A DNA stretch of 64,000 bases from Variovorax paradoxus (GCF_030815855.1 NZ_JAUSXG010000001.1:1426001-1490000), one strand, 5' to 3'; shown: positions 28,250 to 40,541, numbered from the stretch's first letter. Made by a program: numbers and translations. Notes: a model not told the origin generated them from the letters alone.

Positions 28250-29065
28250 CTATCCCGCCGCCACGATCACATGCGCCTGAATCTTGCCGGCCACCGGTCC
28301 CTCGCCACCATGGCGGCTGGCAATCGCCTCTGCCGCGCGGTCCGTCGCGAGCTGGAGCAAGCTGGCATCGCGCGCCTCGATTTCGTTGCGCAGCGGCGTT
28401 CCCTGGCAATAGGCGGTGGCGACATCGCGTGCCGAGGGCGCGCGGCTCACTTTTTCGCGCGTCTCGATCGTGATGTCGGCAAACCCTGCGCGGCTCAATT
28501 CCTCGCGGATCAGCGCGATGTCGTGATAGCCGTGCGGCGTGCGGGCCAGGAATCGCGGAGGGTCGTGTGGAAACACCGTGGCGACGGCGTTGGTGACGTC
28601 GTCGGCGAAGGCGTTCTCTTCGATGCGGTCCCACACATTGAAGACAAAGTGCCCGCCGGGCTTCAGCACGCGACGCGCCTCGGCGTAGCCTTCAACCCGG
28701 TTGGGGAAGAACATCGCGCCGAACTGGCAACAGACGACATCGAACGAAGCATCTTCGAACGGCAGGTCGAGCGCGTCCGCCTGCCGCCATTCGATGCGGC
28801 TGTCGGGCTTCTGCCGGGTGGCGGCATAGTCGAGCATGGATTGATTGAGGTCGGTCACCACGTAGCGCTTGCCGGCGCCGAGTCTTGGCGCCAGCCCCCG
28901 CGTGACCGCGCCGCTGCCGGCCGCCGTTTCAAGTACCGAGGCAGGAGAGAAGGCGGCGACAAGCTCCGCCAGGTCGGCGGCATAGCCCTCGAAGATCAGC
29001 GGGACCATCAGCGTGTCGTAGAACTTCGGGATCGAGCCCGAGAACACCTTGTCGCTTTCAGCCAT
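28250..29065 (-). CDS. Class I SAM-dependent methyltransferase
   Basis: A 271-residue Rossmann methyltransferase. Motif I is VLETAAGSGAVTRGL, motif II region YVVTDLNQSMLDYA, then the post-motif WRQADALDLPFEDASFDVVCCQFGAMFF and motif RRVLKPGGHFVFNVWD, as in UbiE/Methyltransf_11 proteins. ATG 29065 has AAGGAG six bases before it. It is divergent from the DAHP synthase gene. The acceptor substrate is unknown. Confidence 0.88.
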   Translation of the reverse strand: MAESDKVFSGSIPKFYDTLMVPLIFEGYAADLAELVAAFSPASVLETAAGSGAVTRGLAPRLGAGKRYVVTDLNQSMLDYAATRQKPDSRIEWRQADALDLPFEDASFDVVCCQFGAMFFPNRVEGYAEARRVLKPGGHFVFNVWDRIEENAFADDVTNAVATVFPHDPPRFLARTPHGYHDIALIREELSRAGFADITIETREKVSRAPSARDVATAYCQGTPLRNEIEARDASLLQLATDRAAEAIASRHGGEGPVAGKIQAHVIVAAG

Positions 29066-29271
29066 GAGAACTCCTTGAAGGCCCTGAACGGCGCCTGGCC
29101 CCATTCCAGAGCGAGCCCGGCCTCTCAGTGGGTCCGTCGCCCGGCTGGGCGTTCGGCGACGACGCACCATCGTGGCCGTGCGTGCCGCTTTCGTCAACGT
29201 CGTTCTGGTGACAGGCGCCTTCGAGAGGAGAGGACAATCGAAGAAGCTCAATTCGAACCACATCCACGACC

Positions 29272-30396
29272 ATGCCCCGTCTCGACGACCCCCTCCACGA
29301 CGCCGAAATCGGCTCCCGCGACAGCACGCTCGACACCACCCGGATCGACGACGTGCGGATCGGCGCCGTTCGCCCGCTCATCACCCCCGCGCTGCTGCAG
29401 GAGCGCGTGCCTGTGCGCGACAACACGCTGGCGCTGGTCGAAGGCAGCCGCGCGGCCATCGCCGACGTGCTGCACGGGCGCGACGACCGGCTGGTGGTCG
29501 TGGTCGGCCCATGCTCCATTCATGACCACGACCAGGCCATCGAATACGCACAGCGACTGAAGACGGTCGCCGATTCCCTGCAGGACGACCTGCTGATCGT
29601 GATGCGCGCCTATTTCGAGAAGCCGCGCACCACCGTGGGCTGGAAGGGCTACATCAACGACCCGCACCTGGACGGCAGTTTCGCGATCAACGAAGGGCTG
29701 GAGCGCGCGCGGCGCCTGCTGCTCGAACTGACGACCCTGGGCCTGCCGACGGGCACCGAGTTTCTCGACCTGTTGAGCCCGCAGTTCATTGCCGACCTGA
29801 TTGCCTGGGGTGCCATCGGCGCCCGCACCACGGAGAGCCAGAGTCATCGGCAGCTGGCATCGGGGCTGAGCTGCCCGGTCGGCTTCAAGAACGGCACGGA
29901 CGGCAGCGTCAAGGTCGCGGCCGACGCCATCCTTGCGGCCCGCGCACCGCATGCCTTCATGGGCATGACCAAGATGGGCATGGCGGCGATCTTCGAGACC
30001 CGCGGCAACGACGACTGCCACGTGATCCTGCGCGGCGGCAAGGCTCCCAACTATTCGGCTGCGGATGTCGCGGCCAGCTGCGAGGCGCTGTTGGCGAACG
30101 GCCTGCGGCCGCAGGTGATGATCGACGTCTCGCACGGCAACAGCAGCAAGCAGCATCAGCGGCAGATCGTCGTCGCGGAAGAGGTGGCGGCGCAGATCGC
30201 GGCCGGCGAGCGGCGCATCACCGGCCTCATGATCGAGAGCCATCTCGAGGAAGGGCGGCAAGACCTCAAGCCCGGCGTCGCGTTGAAGCACGGAGTCTCG
30301 ATCACCGATGCCTGCATCGGCTTTGCCCAGACGGTGCCGGTGCTCGAAGGACTGGCTTCGGCGGTCAAGGCGCGGCGGCGCCAGTCGAAAGCGTGA
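29272..30396 (+). CDS. aroG: 3-deoxy-7-phosphoheptulonate (DAHP) synthase, class I
   Basis: A 374-residue class I (AroF/AroG/AroH-type) DAHP synthase, which condenses phosphoenolpyruvate and erythrose 4-phosphate at the entry to the shikimate pathway. Clear blocks: VVVGPCSIHDHDQAIEYA, MRAYFEKPRTTVGWKGYINDP, GARTTESQSHRQLASGLSCPVGFKNGTDG, and MIDVSHGNSSKQ. Length and motifs match feedback-regulated enzymes, but which amino acid inhibits it cannot be read. It appears to be transcribed alone. A paralogue letter other than G is possible. Confidence 0.93.
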   Translation: MPRLDDPLHDAEIGSRDSTLDTTRIDDVRIGAVRPLITPALLQERVPVRDNTLALVEGSRAAIADVLHGRDDRLVVVVGPCSIHDHDQAIEYAQRLKTVADSLQDDLLIVMRAYFEKPRTTVGWKGYINDPHLDGSFAINEGLERARRLLLELTTLGLPTGTEFLDLLSPQFIADLIAWGAIGARTTESQSHRQLASGLSCPVGFKNGTDGSVKVAADAILAARAPHAFMGMTKMGMAAIFETRGNDDCHVILRGGKAPNYSAADVAASCEALLANGLRPQVMIDVSHGNSSKQHQRQIVVAEEVAAQIAAGERRITGLMIESHLEEGRQDLKPGVALKHGVSITDACIGFAQTVPVLEGLASAVKARRRQSKA

Positions 30397-30441
30397 CCCG
30401 CTGTTTCGGGCGCGAGACTGTGTAAAGCACGCCTGCGGGGC

Positions 30442-30468
30442 TCAAGTTTCCGGCCGCGCTGCCGATAA
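30442..30468 (+). promoter_or_regulatory. Sigma-28 (FliA) promoter of the chemoreceptor gene
   Basis: The sequence TCAAGTTT, 11 bases, then GCCGATAA matches the flagellar sigma-28 consensus TAAAGTTT-N11-GCCGATAA at 15 of 16 positions. It ends 40 bp before the methyl-accepting chemotaxis protein start. This places the receptor in the flagellar/chemotaxis regulon. Confidence 0.8.
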
Positions 30469-30508
30469 GCGGAAGTACTTCCACTTCTCTTGCCGTGCGC
30501 TGCGCCTC

Positions 30509-32029
30509 ATGAAACTCCGAACCCGAATTCTCTTGCTTTGTGTCGCGGCGTTGCTCGGCATGGTTGTGCTGGCCTCCGTGTCGCTTTCGACGCTGCGCCA
30601 ATCGATGATGAAGGAGAGAACGGCTCAGCTCTCCACGCTGGTGGTGCTGGCGAATGCCTCCCTCGAACGCCTGTACGAGCAGGAAAAGTCGGGCGAACTC
30701 ACGCGCGACCAGGCGCAGAAAGAAGCGAAAAAGCTTATCGGCAGCCTGCGCAAGGACGAGCTCTATTTCTTCGTGCGCGGCTACACCAACGACATCAACT
30801 ACGTGCACCCCAACCCCAAGCGCGTGGGCATCGTCGACGCCAAGGGCGGCAAGGAAGCCGGCGAGCGCTACCGCGCCGCGCTGGCGGGCCACCCCGTCGC
30901 CACGCTCACGGCCTACGGCACCCGCCCGGGGGCCAAGGAAGAAGTGCAGAAGCTCTATGCCATCGTCAAGTTCGAGCCGTGGGACTGGATCGTCGGCTTC
31001 GGAGACTACATCGACGACATCGACACCGCCTTCTGGCGCAACACGGTGATCCTGCTGGGCATCGGCGGTGTGCTCATGGTGGTGGTGGGCGGCATGGCAT
31101 GGGGCATGGCGCGCAACCTGTACCGGCAGCTCGGCGGAGAGCCCGGGTACGCCGCCGAGGTGGTGCGCCAGATCGGCGCGGGCGACCTCGGCATCGAGGT
31201 GCGGCTGCGCCCGAAGGACAACGGCAGCCTGCTGCACGCCATGCACCAGATGCAGCGCAGCCTGGCCGGCACCGTGACCGAGATCCGCGGGTCCACGGAC
31301 ACCATCGCCACTGCCAGCGGCCAGATAGCCTCGGGCAACCTCGACCTGTCCTCCCGCACCGAGGAACAGGCCAGCTCCCTGGGGCAGACTGCCGCGTCGA
31401 TGGACGAACTCACCTCCACCGTGAAGCAGAACGCCGACAACGCGCGCCAGGCCAACCAACTGGCTGTCTCGGCCTCCGAAGTGGCCGTGCGCGGCGGCAG
31501 CGTGGTCGGGCAGGTGGTCGACACGATGGGTTCGATCCATGCGTCGTCGAAAAAGATCGTCGACATCATCGGCGTGATCGACAGCATCGCCTTCCAGACC
31601 AACATCCTGGCGCTGAACGCGGCGGTCGAGGCGGCGCGCGCCGGCGAGCAGGGCCGCGGCTTTGCCGTGGTGGCTTCGGAAGTGCGCAACCTGGCGCAGC
31701 GCTCGGCGGGTGCGGCCAAGGAAATCAAGACGCTGATCGACGACTCGGTCGACAAGGTCGGCGCGGGCAGCGACCAGGTCGCCGAAGCCGGCAAGACGAT
31801 GCAGGAGATCGTGGCCAGCGTGCGCCGGGTGACCGACATCATGGGCGAGATCATGGCCGCGAGCCAGGAACAGACCACGGGCATCGAGCAGATCAACCAG
31901 GCAATCAGCCAGATGGACCAGGCCACGCAGCAGAACGCCGCGCTGGTGGAACAGGCCGCCGCGGCCGCGGGCTCCTTGCAGGAACAGGCTGGCAGCCTGG
32001 TTCAGGCGGTGAGCGTGTTCAAGGTCTGA
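30509..32029 (+). CDS. Methyl-accepting chemotaxis protein with single Cache domain
   Basis: A 506-residue chemoreceptor: helix 1 at about 7-29, a periplasmic single Cache (sCache_2-like) domain with DELYFFVRGYTNDINYVHPNPKR and EPWDWIVGFGDYIDDID, helix 2 at about 180-202, HAMP, then the signalling domain with the tip GEQGRGFAVVASEVRNLAQRSA. Adaptation-helix sequences TDIMGEIMAASQEQTTGIEQ and ATQQNAALVEQAA are intact. No CheR/CheB tethering pentapeptide is seen at the end. Related Cache domains often bind small carboxylates. A sigma-28 promoter lies just upstream. ATG 30509 lacks an obvious ribosome-binding site. Confidence 0.93.
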   Translation: MKLRTRILLLCVAALLGMVVLASVSLSTLRQSMMKERTAQLSTLVVLANASLERLYEQEKSGELTRDQAQKEAKKLIGSLRKDELYFFVRGYTNDINYVHPNPKRVGIVDAKGGKEAGERYRAALAGHPVATLTAYGTRPGAKEEVQKLYAIVKFEPWDWIVGFGDYIDDIDTAFWRNTVILLGIGGVLMVVVGGMAWGMARNLYRQLGGEPGYAAEVVRQIGAGDLGIEVRLRPKDNGSLLHAMHQMQRSLAGTVTEIRGSTDTIATASGQIASGNLDLSSRTEEQASSLGQTAASMDELTSTVKQNADNARQANQLAVSASEVAVRGGSVVGQVVDTMGSIHASSKKIVDIIGVIDSIAFQTNILALNAAVEAARAGEQGRGFAVVASEVRNLAQRSAGAAKEIKTLIDDSVDKVGAGSDQVAEAGKTMQEIVASVRRVTDIMGEIMAASQEQTTGIEQINQAISQMDQATQQNAALVEQAAAAAGSLQEQAGSLVQAVSVFKV

Positions 32030-32119
32030 CCGGCCGCTTGGGGCTCATCGCCCCCGCTATAAGACGGGCTACAGTCGGCCGTAAATCAGCTCGAAGCACA
32101 GTCGAACCGGAGTTGCCCC

Positions 32120-32599
32120 ATGTCGCTTGTTCTTGAAGGTGGCTGCCTCTGCGGAGCGGTCAGGTTCCGTGCCCATCAGGCGCCGCTTCGAACGCTTGTC
32201 TGCCACTGCACGTTCTGCCAACGGATGACCGGCTCCTCGTTCTATGCCAACTCCGTGTTCCCCATCGAGGCGGTCGAGTTCAACGCCGGCGAGGTACGCA
32301 CGTACGAGCACACGTCCGATGAGAGCGGCAGAAAGGTCTACGCCGAGTTTTGTCCCACTTGCGGAACGACCATCGGCCTCGCCTTTGAACGTTGGCCCGA
32401 CCTTCGGGCAATCTCGCGCGGCTGTTTCGACAACCCCGGCGCGGTGGACATCACTGCGCACATATGGACCCGCTCGGCCCAGTCGGGAGTCGCCTTGCCC
32501 GCAGAGGTCGAATGCTTTGCAAGGGCAAGATTGAGCCCCGAGGGGCAGCCCGAGCATCCCTCCAGGTACCCACAGCCGGTCATGGCCCGGCAGCCCTGA
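32120..32599 (+). CDS. GFA family (Mss4-like zinc) protein
   Basis: A 159-residue protein of the glutathione-dependent formaldehyde-activating (GFA/DUF636) family. Zinc-binding cysteines appear in the usual order: GGCLCGAVRF (C9, C11), CHCTFCQRMTGSSF, and FCPTCGTT. Members bind zinc and glutathione-like thiols; most have no proven reaction. It precedes a flavin oxidoreductase gene by 140 bp. Confidence 0.88.
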   Translation: MSLVLEGGCLCGAVRFRAHQAPLRTLVCHCTFCQRMTGSSFYANSVFPIEAVEFNAGEVRTYEHTSDESGRKVYAEFCPTCGTTIGLAFERWPDLRAISRGCFDNPGAVDITAHIWTRSAQSGVALPAEVECFARARLSPEGQPEHPSRYPQPVMARQP

Positions 32600-32739
32600 G
32601 CCGACCTGGCCGCGATCCCGCCGCTGTCGATCTCGCACGGCGGCGCTGCCGCGGTGATGACCCCGCCGCCGCCGCAGTTCGCGCTTGACGGGAGAATGGC
32701 GCTATCCGACGACACCTGAAAAACAAGGAGCGCTTTCGA

Positions 32740-33795
32740 ATGACCACGCAGCTGCAGCAAATTCTCGGGACGGAACTTCCGTTGATCCAGGCCCCGATGG
32801 CCGGCATTCAGGGCAGCGCAATGGCCATCGCGGTCGGCAATGCAGGCGGGCTCGGCTCGCTGCCGTGCGCGATGCTGAGCAACGATGCCATCCGAAGCGA
32901 AGTGGCCGCCATTCGCGCGGGCACCGGCAAACCCTACAACCTCAATTTCTTCTGCCATGTGTCGCCGCAGCCGAGCGCCGAACGCGAATCGGTATGGTGC
33001 AACGCATTGGCGCCGTACTACCGCGAGTACGGCATCGATGCGGCCGCCATACCCACCGGCCCGGGCCGCAACCCCTTCAGCGCCGAGGTGGCCGAGGTGC
33101 TGGCCGAGTTCCGTCCGCCGGTGGTGAGTTTTCATTTCGGGCTGCCGCCCGAGCCGCTGCTGGCGCAGGTGCGTGGATGGGGCTCGAAGATCCTGGCATC
33201 GGCGACCACGGTCGACGAAGCGCTGTGGCTCGAGGCGCACGGCGTCGACGCGGTCATTGCCCAAGGGCTGGAGGCGGGCGGCCATCGCGGCCACTTTCTC
33301 TCGCACGACCTCACGGCGCAGCTCGGCACCTTCGCGTTGCTGCCGCAATTGGTGCGTGCCGTGAAGGTGCCGGTGATCGCGGCTGGCGGCATCGCCGATG
33401 CGAACGGCGTGGCCGCGGCGATGGCGCTGGGGGCCGCGGGCGTGCAGGTTGGCACCGCCTACATGCTGGCGCCCGAAGCCGTCACCAGCGCCGTGCACCG
33501 CGCGGCGCTGAAGAGCGATGCCGCGCGCCATACGGCGTTGACCAATCTCTTCACCGGACGGCCGGCGCGCGGCATCGTGAACCGCGTGATGCGCGACCTG
33601 GGGCCGATCGGTGCGGCGGCGCCCGAATTTCCGCTCGCCACTTCAGGCATTGCGCCGCTGCGCGCCAAAGCCGAGGCGCAGGGCAGCAGCGACTTTTCTC
33701 CGCTGTGGTCGGGCCAGAACGCAACGGGCTGCCGCGAACTGCCGGCCGCCGAGATCACGCGCGCATTGGCGCAAGGTTTTCATCTTTCCGTCTGA
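32740..33795 (+). CDS. NAD(P)H-dependent flavin oxidoreductase / nitronate monooxygenase
   Basis: A 351-residue FMN-dependent TIM-barrel enzyme of the nitronate monooxygenase/enoyl reductase-like (YrpB) family. Markers are PLIQAPMAGIQGSAMAIAVGNAGGLGSLPCA at the start, the His-containing stretch AQGLEAGGHRGHF, and the FMN phosphate loop PVIAAGGIADANGVAAAMALGAAGVQVGTA. Cytoplasmic by lack of a signal. ATG 32740 has AAGGAG about 13 bases upstream. It is followed 6 bp later by a carboxylesterase gene, so the two are likely co-transcribed. Confidence 0.9.
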   Translation: MTTQLQQILGTELPLIQAPMAGIQGSAMAIAVGNAGGLGSLPCAMLSNDAIRSEVAAIRAGTGKPYNLNFFCHVSPQPSAERESVWCNALAPYYREYGIDAAAIPTGPGRNPFSAEVAEVLAEFRPPVVSFHFGLPPEPLLAQVRGWGSKILASATTVDEALWLEAHGVDAVIAQGLEAGGHRGHFLSHDLTAQLGTFALLPQLVRAVKVPVIAAGGIADANGVAAAMALGAAGVQVGTAYMLAPEAVTSAVHRAALKSDAARHTALTNLFTGRPARGIVNRVMRDLGPIGAAAPEFPLATSGIAPLRAKAEAQGSSDFSPLWSGQNATGCRELPAAEITRALAQGFHLSV

Positions 33796-33801
33796 CGCCT
33801 C

Positions 33802-34479
33802 ATGCCGCAACTCCATCTGCCCTTCAAGTTTCTCGAGCAGCCTTCCGGTCCCGGCGTGCGCGAGCCATGGCTGTTGGTGCTGATGCACGGCGTCGGTAGC
33901 AACGAGCAAGATCTGTTCGGACTCGCGCGGCTCATGCCGCCGCAGTTTCACGTCCTGAGCCTGCGCGCGCCGTATGTGCTGTCGCCCGATGCATACGCGT
34001 GGTTCGAATTCCAGGTGCTGCCCGGCGGCGAGCGGCGCATCCACGAAGAACAGGAGCGCGAAAGCCGCTTCCTGGTCGGCGAGATGATCGCCTCGGCGGC
34101 GCAGCAGCTGGGCGTGCCGCCGGAGCGGGTGGTGGTCGGCGGCTTCAGCCAGGGCGGCATCATGGCGCTGTCGTTGTTGCTGACGCAGCCTGCGAAGCTG
34201 CGCGCCGCGATGGTGTGGCACAGCCGGCTGCTGCCGCAGGTGGTGCCGCACGTCGCGCCGCCGGAAGCGTTCGAAGGCAAGGCGCTGTGGGTGAGCCATG
34301 GCAGCGCCGACAACGTGATTCCACCCAGCGCGGCGCAAGCCACGCGCGAACTCGCCCGCGGCCTGCCGCTCGCGCTCTCCGGGGCCGATTTTCCGGGCGG
34401 ACATGAGATTCGCCCCGCCGAGCTGCAGGGTTCGGTGGCGTGGCTGCAATCGCTGGAAACGTCCGCAACCGCGCCTTAG
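33802..34479 (+). CDS. Phospholipase/carboxylesterase-type alpha/beta hydrolase
   Basis: A 225-residue small serine esterase of the phospholipase/carboxylesterase (Abhydrolase_2) family. The oxyanion region is LVLMHGVGSNEQDLFGLAR, the nucleophile elbow is GGFSQGG (Ser), the acid lies in VSHGSADNVIP and the His in PGGHEI. No signal peptide is seen. It starts 6 bp after the flavin oxidoreductase stop, suggesting one transcript. Substrate unknown. Confidence 0.9.
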   Translation: MPQLHLPFKFLEQPSGPGVREPWLLVLMHGVGSNEQDLFGLARLMPPQFHVLSLRAPYVLSPDAYAWFEFQVLPGGERRIHEEQERESRFLVGEMIASAAQQLGVPPERVVVGGFSQGGIMALSLLLTQPAKLRAAMVWHSRLLPQVVPHVAPPEAFEGKALWVSHGSADNVIPPSAAQATRELARGLPLALSGADFPGGHEIRPAELQGSVAWLQSLETSATAP

Positions 34480-34607
34480 AGGCTGAACTTTTCGCGCGCT
34501 CGGCGCGTCACAGGGCGTTACGAGGACGCGGCCGTGGTGCGGCTTTGTTGGTGCACCATGGTGATTCGTTTCTCCACCGCAAATCCTCTCAAAAGGAAAC
34601 CGCCCAC

Positions 34608-35549
34608 ATGTCCGACAGAGACACGCCCGAAATCCGCGAAGTGCCTGAGCTGCGCGACGCCCCCTCGTACAAGCCGCGCGGCGAGTCGTCGGCGGGAACC
34701 GTCGTTGTCATCGTGCTGCTGGCGCTTGCGGCCGCATTCCTCGGCTGGCGCTGGTACCAGCAGCAGCAACGGATGCACGTGGAGCCTGCTGCACCCGTCG
34801 CCGCCGCGCCGAACGACGGCCCCGCGCCCGCGCCGCCTCCGGCGCCGGAATTGCTGGAGCCGCAGAACCCGATCGATGCGATTGCGCTGCCGGCCTCGGG
34901 TCTGCCCGCGGTCGCGGATTCCGATACGCGCGTGATGAAGGCGCTGGTCGACCTGATGGGCAGCAAGAACGTGGCCGATTTTCTGCAGTTCGAGGGCATC
35001 ATCCGCCGCTCCGTGGCCACGGTCGACAACCTGGCGCGCGAGCAGGCGCCCGCCAGCATCTGGCCGGTGCAGCCCACCAAGCAGCGTTTCACCACCGACG
35101 GAAAGGGCGGCGCGCAGACCATTGCGGCCAGCAATGCCGCGCGCTACACCCCCATCGTGCAGCTTGCCGAATCGATCAATCCGGCCAAGGCGGCCAAGAC
35201 CTATGCTCAGCTCTATCCGCTGTTCCAGAAATCCTACGAAGAGCTCGGCTATCCGGGGCGCTACTTCAACGACCGGCTCATCGTGGTGATCGGCCACCTG
35301 CTGCAGGCGCCCGAACCCACCGGTCCGATCGCGGTTCGCCTCGTCGAGGTGAAAGGCAATGTGTCGTCGCAGCGGCCGTGGGTGCGCTACGAGTACGCCG
35401 ATCCGCAGCTCGAGTCGCTCTCGTCCGGCCAGAAGATCATGGTTCGCATGGGGCCCGAGAACGAGCGCAGGCTGAAGGCCAGCCTGCGCGGTTTCCGTGA
35501 GCAGATCGCCACGGGTGACATGGCGAAGAAGAAGCAGCAGCAGCGCTGA
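34608..35549 (+). CDS. DUF3014 domain-containing membrane-anchored protein
   Basis: A 313-residue DUF3014 protein. A cytoplasmic tail of about 30 residues precedes one helix (GTVVVIVLLALAAAFLGWRWY), then a Pro/Ala-rich linker and a globular domain with SKNVADFLQFEGIIRRSVATVDNLAR and TYAQLYPLFQKSYEELGYPGRYFNDRL. It is probably an inner-membrane protein facing the periplasm; function unknown. ATG 34608 is fixed by AAAAGGA 11 bases upstream. The C-terminus is a Lys/Gln-rich tail. Confidence 0.88.
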   Translation: MSDRDTPEIREVPELRDAPSYKPRGESSAGTVVVIVLLALAAAFLGWRWYQQQQRMHVEPAAPVAAAPNDGPAPAPPPAPELLEPQNPIDAIALPASGLPAVADSDTRVMKALVDLMGSKNVADFLQFEGIIRRSVATVDNLAREQAPASIWPVQPTKQRFTTDGKGGAQTIAASNAARYTPIVQLAESINPAKAAKTYAQLYPLFQKSYEELGYPGRYFNDRLIVVIGHLLQAPEPTGPIAVRLVEVKGNVSSQRPWVRYEYADPQLESLSSGQKIMVRMGPENERRLKASLRGFREQIATGDMAKKKQQQR

Positions 35550-35636
35550 CCCGCTTTGCCGTGTAGGCGCGGGCCGATTGCGCGCGCTGCGGATGCCGTG
35601 GATGATTTGCCCTCAAAGAATTTCGAGGACCACCGT

Positions 35637-35885
35637 ATGAACCTGATGAGCGTCGACCTCTACCAGAGTGCTACCGATCCCGAGAAGTTTCTGGCGCTTC
35701 CCGCCGGCACCGACCCCGCCGAGCTCATGGGTCCGATGACCTTCGACCGGGACTACGCGCACATCAAGCAGTACCAGGAAGCGTTTGAATTCGACCCGTC
35801 CGAAACTTACGCGGGCGTCAACGCCGCGAAGATCGCCGCGGACATCCTCACGGTGAAATGGGCGACCTATCGCCGCGAGGGCTGA
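35637..35885 (+). CDS. Small conserved-looking hypothetical protein
   Basis: An 82-residue soluble acidic protein starting MNLMSVDLYQSATDPEKF; I do not recognise its family. It has no membrane segment or metal motif. CGAGGA lies just before the ATG at 35637, and a second ATG at 35646 is possible. Position in a gap between DUF3014 and gcvP, good codon use and a plausible ribosome-binding site support a real gene. Confidence 0.65.
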   Translation: MNLMSVDLYQSATDPEKFLALPAGTDPAELMGPMTFDRDYAHIKQYQEAFEFDPSETYAGVNAAKIAADILTVKWATYRREG

Positions 35886-35912
35886 GCGAAGAAGGGCGCT
35901 GCGCCCGTACCG

Positions 35913-38819
<2,907 letters not shown>

Positions 38820-38873
38820 GGCGGTGAAGGGTCGAGGAGAAGAAGGAAGGCGGCTGAAGAAGAACTCAGCGGA

Positions 38874-39245
38874 TCAGGATTCGGCGGCGAACTTGTCGTA
38901 GGTGGCGGCGTCCAGCAGCGCATCGAGTTGCGCGGGTTCGCTGAGCTTGACCTTGAAGAACCAGCCGGCGGCCAGCGGATCGGTGTTCGCGAGCGACGGA
39001 TCGGCGCGCAGCGCTTCGTTCACTTCGATGATTTCGCCCGACACGGGCATGAACACATCGGCCGCGGCCTTGACCGATTCGACGACACCGGCGACTTCGC
39101 CCTGCGCGAAGGTCTTGCCGATTTCGGGCAGGTCGACGAACACGACGTCGCCCAGCGCGTCCTGCGCATGCACGGTGATGCCGACCGTGGCTGCGCCGCC
39201 TTCGGCCGAGACCCACTCATGGTCCTTGGTGTACTTGATGCTCAT
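38874..39245 (-). CDS. gcvH: Glycine cleavage system H protein
   Basis: A 123-residue lipoyl carrier that shuttles the aminomethyl group between P, T and L proteins. The lipoylation site is Lys59 in VVESVKAAADV, with the usual N-terminus IKYTKDHEWV. The reading frame runs further upstream, but ATG 39245 is preceded by GAGGAG and begins the conserved domain. It lies between gcvT (58 bp away) and gcvP. Confidence 0.97.
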   Translation of the reverse strand: MSIKYTKDHEWVSAEGGAATVGITVHAQDALGDVVFVDLPEIGKTFAQGEVAGVVESVKAAADVFMPVSGEIIEVNEALRADPSLANTDPLAAGWFFKVKLSEPAQLDALLDAATYDKFAAES

Positions 39246-39303
39246 GGAAAAACTCCTCGTGGAAAAATGATGATCGGGTGCAGAGCCTAGCCGCCCCGCG
39301 GGT

Positions 39304-40485
39304 TCAGCCGCGGTAGTAGCGGGTCGGCACGAAAGGCAGGGTCGAGACTTCCATCGGCACCGGCTTGCCGCGCACGATGGCCTGCACACGCGTGCCGGGC
39401 TCCGAAAAAGCCGTGGCCACGTAGGCCATGGCGATGCAGCGGTCGGCCGTGGGGCCGAGCAGGCCGCTGGTGACGATGCCGATGTCCTGGCCTTCGAAGG
39501 ATTGCAGCATCGTGCCGTCGCGCACCGGAATGCGCTCCAGCGCCACGAGGCCGACGCGCTTGCGCTTCAGGGTGTCGTGGTCGGTGCGGCCCGCGGCGCC
39601 GGCTGTGGCGGCGGCGAGCTGGGCCAGCACCTTGGCCGCGCCCGGAAAGCCGCCTTCGCGTGCACCGCCCGGGCGGCGCACCTTCTGTATCGCCCAGTTG
39701 AGCGAGGCCTCGACCGGCGTGGTCGTGATGTCGATGTCGTTGCCGTAGAGGCAGAGCCCGGCTTCCAGCCGCAGCGAATTGCGCGCGCCCAGGCCGATGG
39801 GCTTGACCTCGGGCTGCGCGAGCAGCAGGCGGGCGAGGGCGTCGGCGTCCTTGGCCGCCACGGAAATCTCGAAGCCGTCTTCGCCGGTGTAGCCGCTGCG
39901 GGTGACGAAGGCCGCGATGCCGCCGATCTGAACCGCGCCGCCGGTCATGAACACGAAGCGTTCGATGCCGGGCGACAAACGTGCGAGCGCCGTGACCGCC
40001 TGCGGCCCCTGCAGCGCGAGCAGCGCGTGGTCGGGCATGGGCTGCACGTCGCAGCGGGCGCCGATCTTCTGCTGGATATGGGCAAGGTCGGCCACCTTGC
40101 AGGCGCCGTTCACGATCACGAAGATCGAGCTGTGCCCTTCGTTGAAGAACATCAGGTCGTCGAGGATGCCGCCTTCATCGTTCAGCAGCAGGCCGTAGCG
40201 CTGCTTGCCCGCAGCCAGGTCGATCACGTCGACCGGCATCAGGGTTTCGAAGGCGGCCGCTGCCTCGGGCCCGACCAGGCGCAGCTGGCCCATGTGGGAG
40301 ATGTCGAACAGGCCGGCCGCGTCGCGCGTGTGTTTGTGCTCGGCCATGAGGCCGGTCGGATACTGAACCGGCATTGAATAGCCGGCAAAGGGCACCATGC
40401 GGGCGCCCAGTTCCACGTGCAGGTCGTGGAGCGGCGTCTTGAGAAGGGGGGCGTCGGATGAAGCGGAAGCGGGGGAAGCGGCCAC
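39304..40485 (-). CDS. gcvT: Aminomethyltransferase, T-protein of the glycine cleavage system
   Basis: A 393-residue T-protein that moves the methylene unit to tetrahydrofolate and frees ammonia. It has the folate-binding N-terminus LKTPLHDLHVELGARMVPFAGYSMPVQY, LFDISHMGQLRLVG and the conserved SGYTGEDGFE. The start is most likely GTG 40485, with TTTGGAG six bases upstream. A Ser/Ala-rich lead of about 14 residues precedes the domain. The operon leader holds a tandem glycine riboswitch. Confidence 0.95.
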   Translation of the reverse strand: MAASPASASSDAPLLKTPLHDLHVELGARMVPFAGYSMPVQYPTGLMAEHKHTRDAAGLFDISHMGQLRLVGPEAAAAFETLMPVDVIDLAAGKQRYGLLLNDEGGILDDLMFFNEGHSSIFVIVNGACKVADLAHIQQKIGARCDVQPMPDHALLALQGPQAVTALARLSPGIERFVFMTGGAVQIGGIAAFVTRSGYTGEDGFEISVAAKDADALARLLLAQPEVKPIGLGARNSLRLEAGLCLYGNDIDITTTPVEASLNWAIQKVRRPGGAREGGFPGAAKVLAQLAAATAGAAGRTDHDTLKRKRVGLVALERIPVRDGTMLQSFEGQDIGIVTSGLLGPTADRCIAMAYVATAFSEPGTRVQAIVRGKPVPMEVSTLPFVPTRYYRG

Positions 40486-40541
40486 GGGGCACTCCAAAGG
40501 GGCAGACGAATTCCATGGCACGACGCCATGGGCCACCCCTG

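Noticed and set aside
30471..30482. Palindrome GGAAGTACTTCC after the sigma-28 promoter
   Set aside because: Short and isolated; it could be chance in the leader and no regulator can be suggested.
32044..32060. GGGGC/GCCCC stem after the chemoreceptor as a terminator
   Set aside because: Short stem with no T-run following.
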